From Lentinus brumalis (lineage: Eukaryota; Basidiomycota; Agaricomycetes; Polyporales; Polyporaceae), in assembly GCA_001792895.1 (NCBI GenBank), contig MARA01000002.1, positions 2,232,001 to 2,296,000 on the forward strand: a stretch of DNA of 64,000 bases, written 5' to 3'. Every line of letters begins with the position of its first letter. Positions within the stretch are counted from its first letter, which is position 1. Positions 1 through 10,292 of the stretch are shown here, piece after piece. The notes beneath the pieces are model-generated. The model saw nothing but the letters and a program-made list of their open reading frames with translations. It had not been told where the DNA came from and did no database searches. A program made the translations under genes and the position numbers.

Positions 1-997
1 TCCGTTCCAGAATAACCATCCGCATGCCCGGCACTTGGTTGCACGTCCGCTCTAGGTCCCTCAGCCGACTAAGGAGGTTAGCCCACTGCGAGAACGCAGA
101 GGGATCGTCGGTGGACCGCGACGGCTGCATGGCATAGATCACCACGTGTCGGAGCTTGGGCAACCTGCAGGTGGCAGCGGAGGGGACAACTGGTGCGGAG
201 CTTTCGCGAGCTATCGCACCAGCTGACCGCATGCGCTCGGACAAGGTCCTCGGGTTGGGAACACCGAGCATCTCTGCCAGCGTCTTCGGTAACTCGCCAT
301 CCCGGTAGGTAACGCCGGACAAGCGCAGGTGCGTTAATGCGGCCCCACTGAGTTCGCAGAGGCTGTGGAGAACATTCTGGGCGTCGAGATGGCCAATGTC
401 TGGGAGTACGACATGGAAGTACTTGAGCGACGGGAAGAGTGCGCTGGGCTTTGGCCTGCTGCCGTCGGACGTTGGACGTGATAATGAGAGAAATGATGCG
501 GTAAGTGGGTGTCTCCATACAGTGAGCTCCTCCAAGGCGGGCAGCGCCACCGTGAAGGGACGGAAGGGAGTAAATTCCTGGGACGCATTGGGGTAAAGAC
601 AGAGGGTGCGGAGATGCTTCGCCGCGATGGCGAAGAGCGCGTTCACGGCATTGGCGGAGAAGTCGATCCTGCTTGTCATTTGACCGGGGCGAAGGTTCCC
701 GAGTAGATAATACTGGCTCCTGGGGATAGTTCCGGAGTGGACGTCGGGCGTAACGAGGATGTGCTGTATCCTCGGCTTGCAGCCTGGGGGTTGCAGGCGT
801 AGCGAGTCCAGGAGACGGACGACCTTCTTCGTCTTGGTGAAAGACAGGGAGTTGTAACGAAGGTTGAGCGACTGATCGTGGAAGAATCGACAGGAGAGAG
901 CAAGTGCTCTGCCTGTGCGGCCGTTATCTGTACAGGCGTGGCTGATGATATCGTGCCAAACTTCGTTTGGGAGTCGGTCGAGAGCGGACACCGCCAT
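1..997 (-). CDS. F-box protein, C-terminus outside window
   Basis: The frame is open from an ATG at 997 down to base 1 without a stop or obvious intron, giving at least 332 residues. Residues 4-15 (LDRLPNEVWHDI) are a typical F-box start, the segment that binds Skp1 in SCF ubiquitin ligases; a short motif ACTDNGRTGR follows. The rest is leucine-rich with widely spaced hydrophobic strands and resembles the irregular LRR substrate-recognition half of basidiomycete F-box proteins. It is a relative of the F-box gene at 6576-7755, which carries ACTDGGFTGR at the same place. The substrate cannot be inferred. The 3' end lies beyond the left edge. It is transcribed divergently from eIF3m. Confidence 0.8.
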   Translation of the reverse strand, partial: MAVSALDRLPNEVWHDIISHACTDNGRTGRALALSCRFFHDQSLNLRYNSLSFTKTKKVVRLLDSLRLQPPGCKPRIQHILVTPDVHSGTIPRSQYYLLGNLRPGQMTSRIDFSANAVNALFAIAAKHLRTLCLYPNASQEFTPFRPFTVALPALEELTVWRHPLTASFLSLSRPTSDGSRPKPSALFPSLKYFHVVLPDIGHLDAQNVLHSLCELSGAALTHLRLSGVTYRDGELPKTLAEMLGVPNPRTLSERMRSAGAIARESSAPVVPSAATCRLPKLRHVVIYAMQPSRSTDDPSAFSQWANLLSRLRDLERTCNQVPGMRMVILER

Positions 998-1870
998 GAC
1001 GATGGTATACCTAAAGCTGTGATCAGAATGCGATTCCAGTGAGAGATGACAGACCCGTACCCTCAGCGCAGAGATTGTGGTGGAAGTAGTAGTGCAAGCT
1101 GCAGGGCGGTGGACGCTTCCGTAAATACTCAATTGTGCACGAGGTCCACAAACCAATAAAGGTCGACCTTATCAGATGTCGAAGTCACGAACAAAGCTCG
1201 GCGGCCTTCGTGGGCCATCAGATCATAGATGACGTACCGGAGACGGAGACCTAAGTATCGACTGCAGGTCTCAATCTGCTATGTAGTCCTCTCGTGGTGA
1301 GTGCATTGTGACTGGCGGGCTAGCCGGGACAAGCCCTTGGGCAAGTAGGCGAGCTAGATCTCATGTTGACAGTGCACCTGCGTCCCAGTGCCCACATCAT
1401 GCGGGTATTGGGCTTGGTCGACCGCCGCGCAGACGCTGTAAAGAACGACATCTTCATCCGCGCTCCATGACACCCGCAGTCTGTACAACGGGGATGCTGG
1501 CAGCTACAAACATTGTATATACGCAACCACGATTACGGGTAAGTTGTGCACCTGCGACGGCTGGTCATCACAGGACAAGCAGAAAGTGAATGCAACGACA
1601 GAGCTTACCATGAAGCGTCGACCATACTATGGATCGCTAGCTCTCCCTATCGGGCCTCGTGCTTGGACTACTCGTGCGCGAGAGTAGCCGGGAGCTTCAT
1701 CATTGCGACTAGACCCAGAGAGAGTAGCAAGAATGCATATTGTCAAGAGCGTCCAGACGGCAAGCAGTGAGCACCGGGCGCTAGCGAGCGATGGTTGTTT
1801 GCGGCTGTTGGGCGTCTGCGTACTTCTCACTTTCGAGCCTTCTTGACCTCGGCAGCGCACATAGCACAAA
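998..1870. other. Intergenic region between divergent F-box and eIF3m genes
   Basis: About 870 bases lie between two genes read away from each other, so both promoters must be here. Short open frames occur on both strands but none has a recognisable protein or a believable exon structure. I see no repeat or RNA gene. Confidence 0.6.
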
Positions 1871-3545
1871 ATGGCCCCGGCAGACTCAATATCCATCTTC
1901 GCAGAGGGCACATTCGACGAGCAGGTATGTCTGCACACACGCACGGGAGCGCTGCACCCAGCTGAGACCCATCTCGACCAGATCCTCGAGCTCGTAAATT
2001 ATTTGGCGCGTGCCCTACCCGAAGACACTCGCGCTGCGTACATTCAACCCTTCCAGGAGTCCCTCGCATCCGCAGAAGGACAAAAGCCGATTGAGGAAGA
2101 TGAGGAGAGGCGGAGAAAAGTCTTCGGGTCCGTCATCGCGGAGGTGACGGGTCTGGGAGATGGCTCAGACAAGGGTGCGTCCTCCGACTACCTCTATTCA
2201 TGAAAAACCGCTCAAGCGGACGGTATGCAGAGATCGAGGGCTTCTTCAACCTCCTGTTCTCACATTTCCTCACCCTCTTCCCCCACAACGCGCCCGAAAC
2301 GCGCACACATCTCGATTCCCTGCTCAATGCCATCTCGTCCTCTCCCGGCCACGCATCCGCAAAATACCGGACGTAAGTCTTACGGTCCTGTGCGACGTTG
2401 GCAAACTCTTACAGCTTCGTGCAGACTGTCCAACCTCTTCAACGCCATTCCGCGACAGTCTGGTCTCCGGTTACCGGTGTACAAGACCCTCCTCGATCTT
2501 GCCAGTGCTAACGATGAGATCGACATTCTCGGTATCGACCAGACCGAAGTAGACAAGTGGCTGTCGGAGTGGGATATCTCCTCAGAAGACAAGAGTGCGT
2601 TCCTCAAGCTCCTTGTCGATGCCTTCCAGAAGGCCGGCCAATCGTGAGTCTCTCGACGTTCCCTCTAACGCGAGCAATCCCTGACGCTCCACGCAGAACA
2701 ACTTCGCTCCAGTACCAGCTCTCCTACGTCCGCTCCCTCCCGTCCTCATCCTCTTCAGCACAAAGCGCGGCAGTCGACGCGATCGCCGCCGCCTTCCGCC
2801 TCCCCTCCTACTTCGACTACGACTTCCTCTTCCGTCTCGACGCCGTCGTTGCAGTGAAGGACCACGAGCTCTTCTCGCTCCTCCACATCTTCCTCAATGA
2901 CGGCCTTCCGCAGTACAAGGCTTGGGCTCAGGCTCACGCTGATGCCCTCTCAAAGTATGGTGTGTACCGCCTCTCCCTGCCCGTGCGTCCAATGGGATCG
3001 CTGACCGATTGGATGTGCACTTTCCAGAGCTTGATAGCTCAGAGCTGGAGCGCAAGATTCGCCTCCTGACACTCGCAACCCTCGGCTTCCAGAACATTGG
3101 CCGCGACCTCCCCTACTCGGTGATCGCGTCCGCGCTGCAGATCGAGCCTTCCCAAGTCGAGTCCTGGGTCATCGACAGTACGTTCTCCTGCCCATCCATC
3201 CTCCACACGAATCGAGTCAAATGACGCGCTTCACGAACAGCCATCCGCGCGGGTCTCCTCACCGGCAAGCTCTCGCAGACGGCACAGACTCTGCATGTAA
3301 CGCGTGCGACGGCCCGCGCTTTCGAGCGCGAGCAGTGGGAGCTCCTCGAGAAGCGGCTCCAGGCGTGGAAGGCCGGGCTCGCGAGCGTCCTCGAGACCGT
3401 CTCCGCGAGCCGCAAGAAGGTCGGCGCGAGCCCTGCGACTGCTGGTGCTGGTGCGGCTGCGGCTCCAGCTAAGGCTGCTGAGAATGTTGCGAACGCTGCG
3501 GGCATCGAGACTGCTGCCGCTGTTGCACAGGCTGCCGTAGCATAA
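1871..3545 (+). CDS. eIF3m: Eukaryotic translation initiation factor 3 subunit M (PCI domain)
   Basis: Seven exons: 1871-1924, 1982-2174, 2231-2372, 2425-2643, 2697-2959, 3028-3177 and 3241-3545. They sum to 442 codons, and every intron is 50-70 nt with GT..AG. The 441-aa product has the conserved eIF3m blocks LPVYKTLLDLAS, KWLSEWDIS and FLFRLDAVVAVKDHEL, then a C-terminal PCI winged helix (ERKIRLLTLATLGFQNI and the VIDxTIRAGLLTGKLSQ region). eIF3m is a non-catalytic subunit of the eIF3 complex that joins the 40S ribosome in the cytoplasm. The start ATG is followed by ISIFAEGTFDEQ, the usual N-terminus in basidiomycetes as I recall the family. The last about 40 residues are Ala-rich. Nothing is missing. 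Confidence 0.95.
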
Positions 3546-3776
3546 TCTTGCTGATCTTGCTTGCACTTGAGCATATATACAGTCCCTTGCGCGGAGCACG
3601 CGGCACGCGGTGGCTGGATGTATGCAAAAACCTACTCCTGCGAGGTTGTAATAGACGTAATGTATCCTGAGACCATGTAGCAAAGCAGTCCGTGGGCGGT
3701 CTATCTTGATGCTCGTTGTTGGAGTAAACAATCGAAATGCGAGGGACATCTACATCTACGCCGGCATCTACGACCT

Positions 3777-6132
3777 CTACCACTCTCCGTCGAAACCGAT
3801 GAAACCTGCGCACGGTCGGCTATTCAGACATGGCCGGGAGAGCATAGAAAAAAGATGCTCACCAGTGAGAAGGAAGACGGGGAAGAACCGCTTCTTTTCC
3901 AGCGTCGAACACCAGTTCCACGCGCTGGTGAGACGACCGTCGATACAGGACCCTGCATGCGCAAAACCCTCGGGGATCAGCTATCTGTGGCCGAACCAGA
4001 AGACAGCACGGCTCGCCGGTACGCACCTGCGTCGAAGTAGTTCCCAGCCCCAGATCCGTCGAACCCGTGGCGGAAGAAATCCGCAAGGATCTCGCGGGAG
4101 AGGCCCTCCGTCGAACCCCATTCGTCCTCGATGTACGACCGCAGCGCCGGGTTCTCGGCAAGGCTGGGAATCTGCGAGAGCGTGTTGCAGATCGGGAGGA
4201 GGATGCGGTACACCTGCGAGTACTTGTCTGCGAAAAAAATCGTTAGGATTGCGCGGAAGTTCCGAGATGAGCCTCGGTCAGAGGCCGAAGCTCGGTGTTC
4301 GTGGACGCTCACCGATGAACATAAGCGCGTTCGGGACGTTGTGGTCGCCCATGTGGATGACGGAGGAGCCTACCCAGGAGCCAATGCTCCGTTGTGCGCG
4401 ATTGAGGATCGCGTGCATCATCCGCGAGGTCTTGGGCGCGGCTTGGACTCGGTTGAGACCCTGACCAGTGTCGCGCAGGCGGTAGGGCACGTTCTCGCTC
4501 AGGAGATCTTGCTCTGCTAGCGTCCAGAGGTGGAACATGTCTGAAAGCCGTGTGATAGTGAGTGAGATGCCAGTACGCAGATCGCGAATGCTCGCACCGT
4601 GGAGAATCTCGCGCCAGAGCGTCAGACTCTGGAGCACGTACGCGTACTGCTTCTGGTGGTCGTGTGTGAGCCGTGCGCCACCCTTGCCCGTCTTGATCGC
4701 GAGACTGCTCTTGGAGTCCTGCGGGTGCGTCGGGTGGAAGTACTGCTTGAGGTACTCGATCATGCGGTCGCACGGATCGCGGTTGGTACGCAGGAACGCG
4801 TGGTTATCGCTAATGGAGTAAATGCACTGGCGGACCTGCTCCTGATTGAGGCCCTTGCGCGCGTACCGCGACGACAGCGTTTCAAGTGCACGTTCCTTGT
4901 TCCTGATATCCTTTTGAATGTCGCGTCGCGAGCGGCCCTCGGAGTAGATCTCCTTCGTCGCGATTGAGATGAGGTCGTCGCGGAGCAGGTCGAGCGCCTC
5001 GTGTTCCTCAAGCACTTTGTAGACACTCTTGATGGGCTTCACGCAGGAGAAACTAAGCATATCCTTCACTTCCGGTGTTTGACTGTCCTGCGAGGATTGG
5101 CTAAGATGGACGCGACAGGGCACTGGGTTTTGCTTACCTGCAGGATGTAAATCAACTTGCCATACGTCGAACGCATCTTGTCGGGGTTCATGATCTTGTG
5201 ACGTCGCCCGAGTTCGAATATGTCCTGGTAGAACTCCTCATTCGCCTGGAAGTCGCGGTCCTGGAAGAGCTCCTGGCCCTGCTTGTAGTCCGCAGACAAG
5301 AGAAGTCCCGACAGGATTGCACACAACTCCCGGATCTGGTGGACTATCCGCTTCGCCTTCGAGAGACCGAAGCCGATAGTGTCAATTTTGTCTGTGTACT
5401 CGGAGACACTGAGCGCAGCCTCCAACAGTCGCAGGAGTTTTCGTTCTTCAAGCGTGAGGCGCACGGGGATATACTTCGCGCGCTCTATGAACCACTCGCC
5501 GACGGCCGAACCTGGCGTAGGTGCAGAGGAGAGAACGATGTCCATCTTGGAGGAGACGGCCTCGGTCGCTGCACGCTCTAGCTCATCGTCGGAATCTTCT
5601 GCATCCCCATCCACACGCATCTACAAAACATGCAGCTTGAACGCCATAGAACACATGTATAAGGAACAAGCTCACGTACATCATCTCCGTGGTTTGCTTC
5701 ACCATTGGCCGCTGGTGGCGCACCCTCTTCGACCTTGGCCTTCTTTTCTTCCGGACCTGACAGGGGTTTGGTGGCATGACGTTTGCGAGTACCTTTCCGG
5801 TGTTGAGCGGCGAAGCAGACCTCGCAGAAGTTATCCGAGCAGGTTTCGCAGAAGACCTGGGCGGGTTGATCTAGTGCGGCCTTCAATCCCGCGAGCCTGA
5901 GGGTATCCTGGATGTGATCAGACTACGCACCTTCGCATTCTACACAGAACCCGGAGGCGACGTGTTCCAGCCCGGCCTCCTCGTCCCATCCGCTTGCACC
6001 GGTGAGCACGTCCTTTGACGCGGTCGGATGCTCGACGTGCTCGTGCTCGGTGCCGAGGATATTCTCCAGGGAGAACGCATGTTTTGAAGAGCCAGCCACT
6101 TCCTGTTGGGTCATTTCGTCGCCCGAGGACAT
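3777..6132 (-). CDS. B-box zinc-finger plus DUF2009 (UPF0652-type) protein
   Basis: Eight exons (complement of 6132-5931, 5870-5680, 5620-5138, 5087-4598, 4540-4313, 4227-4027, 3952-3863, 3805-3777) sum to 638 codons. Residues about 55-95 hold a B-box-like metal site (CVECEDQPAQVFCETC, then FCEVCFAAQH). The remaining about 500 residues match the conserved DUF2009 family: HDHQKQYAYVLQSLTLW, LRDTGQGLNRVQAAPKTS, GSWVGSSVIHMGDHNVPNA, FFRHGFDGSGAG, and the family-typical end FIGFDGEW followed by stop. The molecular function of DUF2009 proteins is not known to me. The B-box suggests protein binding. The last coding exon is only 29 nt. The reading frame is intact throughout. Confidence 0.9.
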
Positions 6133-6575
6133 TTTGGGAGAAGGGTGTGGAGGAGAAAACGGAGAAGTGGCTGCAGCCAGGACCGCGCTTCGCGGAGCTG
6201 CCAGCTTGCGCCATGGCTTCACGCCAGGCTTGCGCTTCCCACCACATCGTCTTCCCGCTGTTCTCCTCGGCCACGCGAGCCATGCCCGAGCCCATGCCCT
6301 CGTCACATCGCCGCCCTGTGGGTCCTTGAGTACATCTCCATACCTTCTCGTGTGGGTTAGCGGGTACCCGCACGGCCGGAAATGCGCCTCGGGCACGCGC
6401 GATATGAGGACGGTCAGCATCCCGACCCCGAGGTATGTACCGTTTTGTCTATTTCTCCCCATGACGAACTACTCATACTGCGAGCGCAGGCCGAAGCAAG
6501 GCTATGGCAACTTGACCACCGCCGGATCTCTACTCTGTCCTCCGCCCAGCAGGTGCTCCTCCATCTTGTCTCGCG
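6133..6575. other. Divergent promoter region
   Basis: These 443 bases separate the DUF2009 start (6132, minus) from the second F-box gene (6576, plus). They should contain both promoters. The frame upstream of the DUF2009 ATG stays open to about 6462, so a longer N-terminus cannot be ruled out. No other element was recognised. Confidence 0.5.
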
Positions 6576-7755
6576 ATGCTCAGCCCCCCACAAGACCCTC
6601 CTGCGTGCATCAACGATCTTCCTAACGAACTGCTTGAGCGCATCTTCTCGTACGCCTGCACCGATGGAGGATTCACCGGACGGTCAATATCCCTCGTGTC
6701 CAAGTGTGCCCACAGGAACGCCCGCCCCGTCCGGTTCCGAAACGTCTCGCTGTCTGGCTACAGGCAGATCGAGTCCTTCCTCAACCTGCTGGATAAGGAG
6801 CGCTTGGTGACCCCCATACGCGTCTCTAATCTCTACATCTCGACCTGGACAGACGGGGAGGAGATCACGAAGGTCAGGAATGGACAACCTCCTCGTTGGG
6901 ACGGTCTTCACCCGTACCTGCCATCTCCTATCCCTACCGATCCGCAATGGCGCGTATGGATGGTCCTGCAGGAAGTTGTCGACAAGAAACTCGCGGAGCT
7001 CATCTTCCGTTTACTACTCAACGTCGCCCCCACCTTGCACGCGCTGTCGATCGTCCACTCATGGGAGTTTGGGGCGATTCACATCCCTCCCTGCCTCCCC
7101 TTCCTGAAGGACTTCACATTCTGCGGACCTCCACCTCACATGGAGTGCAAGCTCTCCTCGTCACCCCCATCCCTACCCGACCTCAAACGTCTTCATGTCA
7201 TATGCTGGAATGTATCCATCGCCTGCTGGCTCTATCATGCTCCAGGGATGACTTCCCTCCGTCTCTCAGACGTCTCCTACTCCGCCTGCACGCTTCCTTG
7301 TGAGTTACAGACCCAGATTGGCATTTTCGTCCGTGGTACGCCGTATTGTCCATATCATTCAAGTCCCAACCCTCATTCTCGTGATAGCTTCGGGTCCCTC
7401 TGTCTTTCCGAAGAAGCATCACTCTCTTCGGCACATTCGCATACAACCCCGTGGAGTCCCCCCCTCGTGGTCAGGCACGCCAAGTGCCGGTCACGAATTC
7501 CTCTTGCAGCTGCAGAGAATTCGGCCCATTGCTGGGATACGCTTCGAGCTGATGCAGGAGCGAGTATATCGCTACGGTTATTGGGGAGACCGCATCAAGA
7601 ACGATTGGTTGAATGCTATAGTATCCGCACCAGGGTGGTGGACTGAAGGGGAGGTGCAGGAAGAAGGAGGCGACGCAATGATTTCGATACCGGAGGATGA
7701 CGAAGACCCGGCAGCACTTGAGCGTCCACTTTCGCACTGGGCACAACAACTTTAG
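6576..7755 (+). CDS. F-box protein, paralogue of the left-edge gene
   Basis: Exon 1 is 6576-7299 and exon 2 most likely 7388-7755, with a clear donor GTGAGT at 7300 and an acceptor ending GATAG at 7387. The spliced protein is about 363 residues. The F-box is at residues 13-25 (INDLPNELLERIF), followed by ACTDGGFTGRS. The rest is an irregular leucine-rich region with W-rich segments. The C-terminus is acidic (PEDDEDP) and ends SHWAQQL. By family it would be an SCF substrate adaptor. The acceptor is the uncertain part: the second frame is open from 7300, so a differently placed intron could add up to 29 residues. Confidence 0.65.
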
Positions 7756-8699
7756 GTCAGTCGATGCTTCCGACTAATCCTACTCGCACAAGCCCTCACA
7801 TCTTGCAGGACCCATTCTTTGCGTCGGCGTTGTTTTTACGATCACATGCGATATCATCATTGACTTTCGGTGTGACACGAGTCTCACGACTTCTCGCCGC
7901 CATACGCGGCACGTAGTGTCAAGGGTAGCGACTAGTCAAGTTGTTTGCTCCGATTCGCGTTGTTCTATTCTCCGCGACGCGCTCGCAGGCGCGATACTTT
8001 GGAGCGCGTCCGATTCCAGTCGGGTCTCGATGCTGTTCCGCCTTGTGAAAGTTGCTGTTCGCTGTCGAGTTACAATGTGATGTCGCATGGCCACTCTGAT
8101 GGTGATAGGACGTCTGCGGTAGGCGCATGGGGGGTGCCAGTTGAGGTGCGTATAGCTCAGGTACCTGCCATGTCGCACTGGTTAGCTGATAAGCTTACTC
8201 CGTGAAATCCGAAGATACATCTGCTGCACAGGTGCACAGATACATACCTGGCAGGAGGCTCTACACGTAGCTTTGCGCCGAGGCGGGCGATCCAGCTGTC
8301 GCATATGCATTGACGCTGCGCCCGGGGTGATATAATGACAGCTTGTCAGATGCGAACCTCGAGGTGAGTCCGCTCTACGCATGTGGAGTATCCTCCTCAA
8401 TCGCTACCGTCACACTGATAGCACATTTGCATGGCTGTGTACAGGCCTCCTTGGAACGACAACCATACGCATTGCAATCTTAGGATGGGCAGGCGTTGCG
8501 TGGAGCTTCCGCTCCATTGTACACATTCAGTTACAACAAGACCTAATCGGTGGCGTGCCTATCTCAGCGCAGCAATGCAGGCAATACGGTATCTTGTCCA
8601 TCGGATACCGATGAGTGTTGGCGCATGCACTGCCAAGTCCGGAGAAGAGCGTAGCTGGTGTCAAGCATTCGTCTTGCTTGAGGGGCTCCTTCTATACGC
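7756..8699. other. Intergenic region, no gene seen
   Basis: This 944-base stretch lies between two plus-strand genes. I checked both strands: the open frames are short, have no family motif and no consistent splice sites. The part near 8700 presumably holds the promoter of the membrane-protein gene. Confidence 0.5.
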
Positions 8700-10136
8700 A
8701 TGGTGGTCTGGATAGTCCGACCGACAATCGTCACCCCCATGTTCTTCTTCACGGCACTCTTTCTGTCAGTCAACCTTGTCCGCTCGTTGAAGACCAACCG
8801 CACCCTCGACGACGAGCAGCAAGACAGTGAGATCGGCACCCTGCCATCTTACTCTCCATCTGCCGATGTATGGAGCCAAGGAGCGGGTTGTCCTGCTTGC
8901 GGAGTCAATGTAGGCAATGTCGACCTCGAGCAGGTGCACGACGGGACCTGGCACGATGGCACGTACCGTCCGGGAGGCGACCCGCTCACCATCACGGTGA
9001 CATTCACCGGCACAGCAGTGTATGTGTACAACATACTCGCGAACAACATCCTTCCCACCATTACTTTCACCAACATCAGCTTCTCCCTCGACGGTGATTA
9101 TGTCGGGCAGTTCATTCACGCCCCGGACGACTCATCGATCATGCAATATAACGTGCTGGTGTTCCACGCTCCCGACCTGGCGAACGCACCGCATACGCTG
9201 CTCATGAGCGCGTCCGGGGATGATATCTCCCTGATCCTCTTCGATTATATCTTGTACACAGTCGACGACTCCCCAGTCTTGCAGCCCTCGCCCTCTTCCA
9301 TTGCTGTCAGTGAAACACCCTCATCTCCTGCTCGAACTTCACTACCCGGCTCGACGTCGGCCGAGACGGTTGAGACAGTTACGTCTACCATCTTGTCCAC
9401 GGAACTTGCCTCTCTGTCAATCACAGCGGATGGCGGGGCCGCGCTGACTCCCGCGTTCAGTAGTCCCACCAAGGACTCTACAATCCATACTGCGACCACC
9501 TTCCTCATGTCCTCATCGACCTCTAGCATCGCTCCGACAAGAGGTCCCACTCTTAGCGGTGGCTTCGCGCATTCGATGTGGCCTGCAGCTGGGATAGGCT
9601 GCATCGGACTGCTCGCACTCGTCTGCACGGCCTTCTGGCTTCGCAGACGTCTCCAGAAATCTGAATCACAGAAGGTCGGACCGAGCAATTCATTCGAACT
9701 ACTACTCAACGAGGACTTCGACGGTTTGCCAAACAGTGGCCCTGGCAGTCCGTGCGGCGGAATACCTAGGCTTCGAAGCACTTCCGAGACCATGCCGAGT
9801 TACTCCACCGCCGCATTCGCCACACTTGGTGCTAGTGTACATGAGCTGGGTTCTGACCGTACCTTGGTCATGCGAGACTCCATCGCAAGGGGAAGAGGTG
9901 TTAGGAGCGGCATCCCCGCGGCTCGCATCCTAGGCCTTCATGACCGACGAGAAGATAGGGACAGCGGTCGACGATTTGTACCCACTTTGCGCGTGATTTC
10001 TTGGGTGTACAACGGTACTATCCTGCTCGAGGTTGACATAAATAAAGGATCAACGAATGTTCGGTCGGAGATCAGTCCGGAGAAGGCGGTTGCCGGCGCT
10101 TTCTCCAGTCGGAGCACGAACGATTGTTCGGAGTGA
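8700..10136 (+). CDS. Single-pass membrane protein with Trp/Gly-rich ectodomain
   Basis: An uninterrupted 478-residue frame. Residues 1-29 look like a signal peptide or anchor (hydrophobic MFFFTALFLSVNLV). The ectodomain (about 35-190) has the pattern LPSYSPSADVW, GTWHDGTYRPG, FTGTAVYVYNILANN and ILFDYILYTV. I know this pattern from a large, uncharacterised Agaricomycete family; it suggests a beta-sandwich, perhaps carbohydrate-binding (inference). A Ser/Thr-rich stalk (about 195-285), likely O-glycosylated, leads to one membrane helix (about 297-318, AAGIGCIGLLALVCTAFWL) with the stop-transfer sequence RRRLQK, then a cytoplasmic tail. A CPAC motif lies near residue 64. The last about 60 residues are less family-like, so a small unseen 3' intron is possible. 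A second family member is at 49970-51425. Confidence 0.75.
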   Translation: MVVWIVRPTIVTPMFFFTALFLSVNLVRSLKTNRTLDDEQQDSEIGTLPSYSPSADVWSQGAGCPACGVNVGNVDLEQVHDGTWHDGTYRPGGDPLTITVTFTGTAVYVYNILANNILPTITFTNISFSLDGDYVGQFIHAPDDSSIMQYNVLVFHAPDLANAPHTLLMSASGDDISLILFDYILYTVDDSPVLQPSPSSIAVSETPSSPARTSLPGSTSAETVETVTSTILSTELASLSITADGGAALTPAFSSPTKDSTIHTATTFLMSSSTSSIAPTRGPTLSGGFAHSMWPAAGIGCIGLLALVCTAFWLRRRLQKSESQKVGPSNSFELLLNEDFDGLPNSGPGSPCGGIPRLRSTSETMPSYSTAAFATLGASVHELGSDRTLVMRDSIARGRGVRSGIPAARILGLHDRREDRDSGRRFVPTLRVISWVYNGTILLEVDINKGSTNVRSEISPEKAVAGAFSSRSTNDCSE

Positions 10137-10292
10137 GTAATTTACGACGCCCGACTCCTCAACCTCTTGTGGTTACGACTCACTGCCGAGGTCATACCGA
10201 GAGAGCCACAACAGGTCTCGCCAATTCTTCCTTGATCGAGTTTGGTTCCACTTCTCATCTCCTCCGCCGCCCGAGGTGAAGCCACTGGCGGT

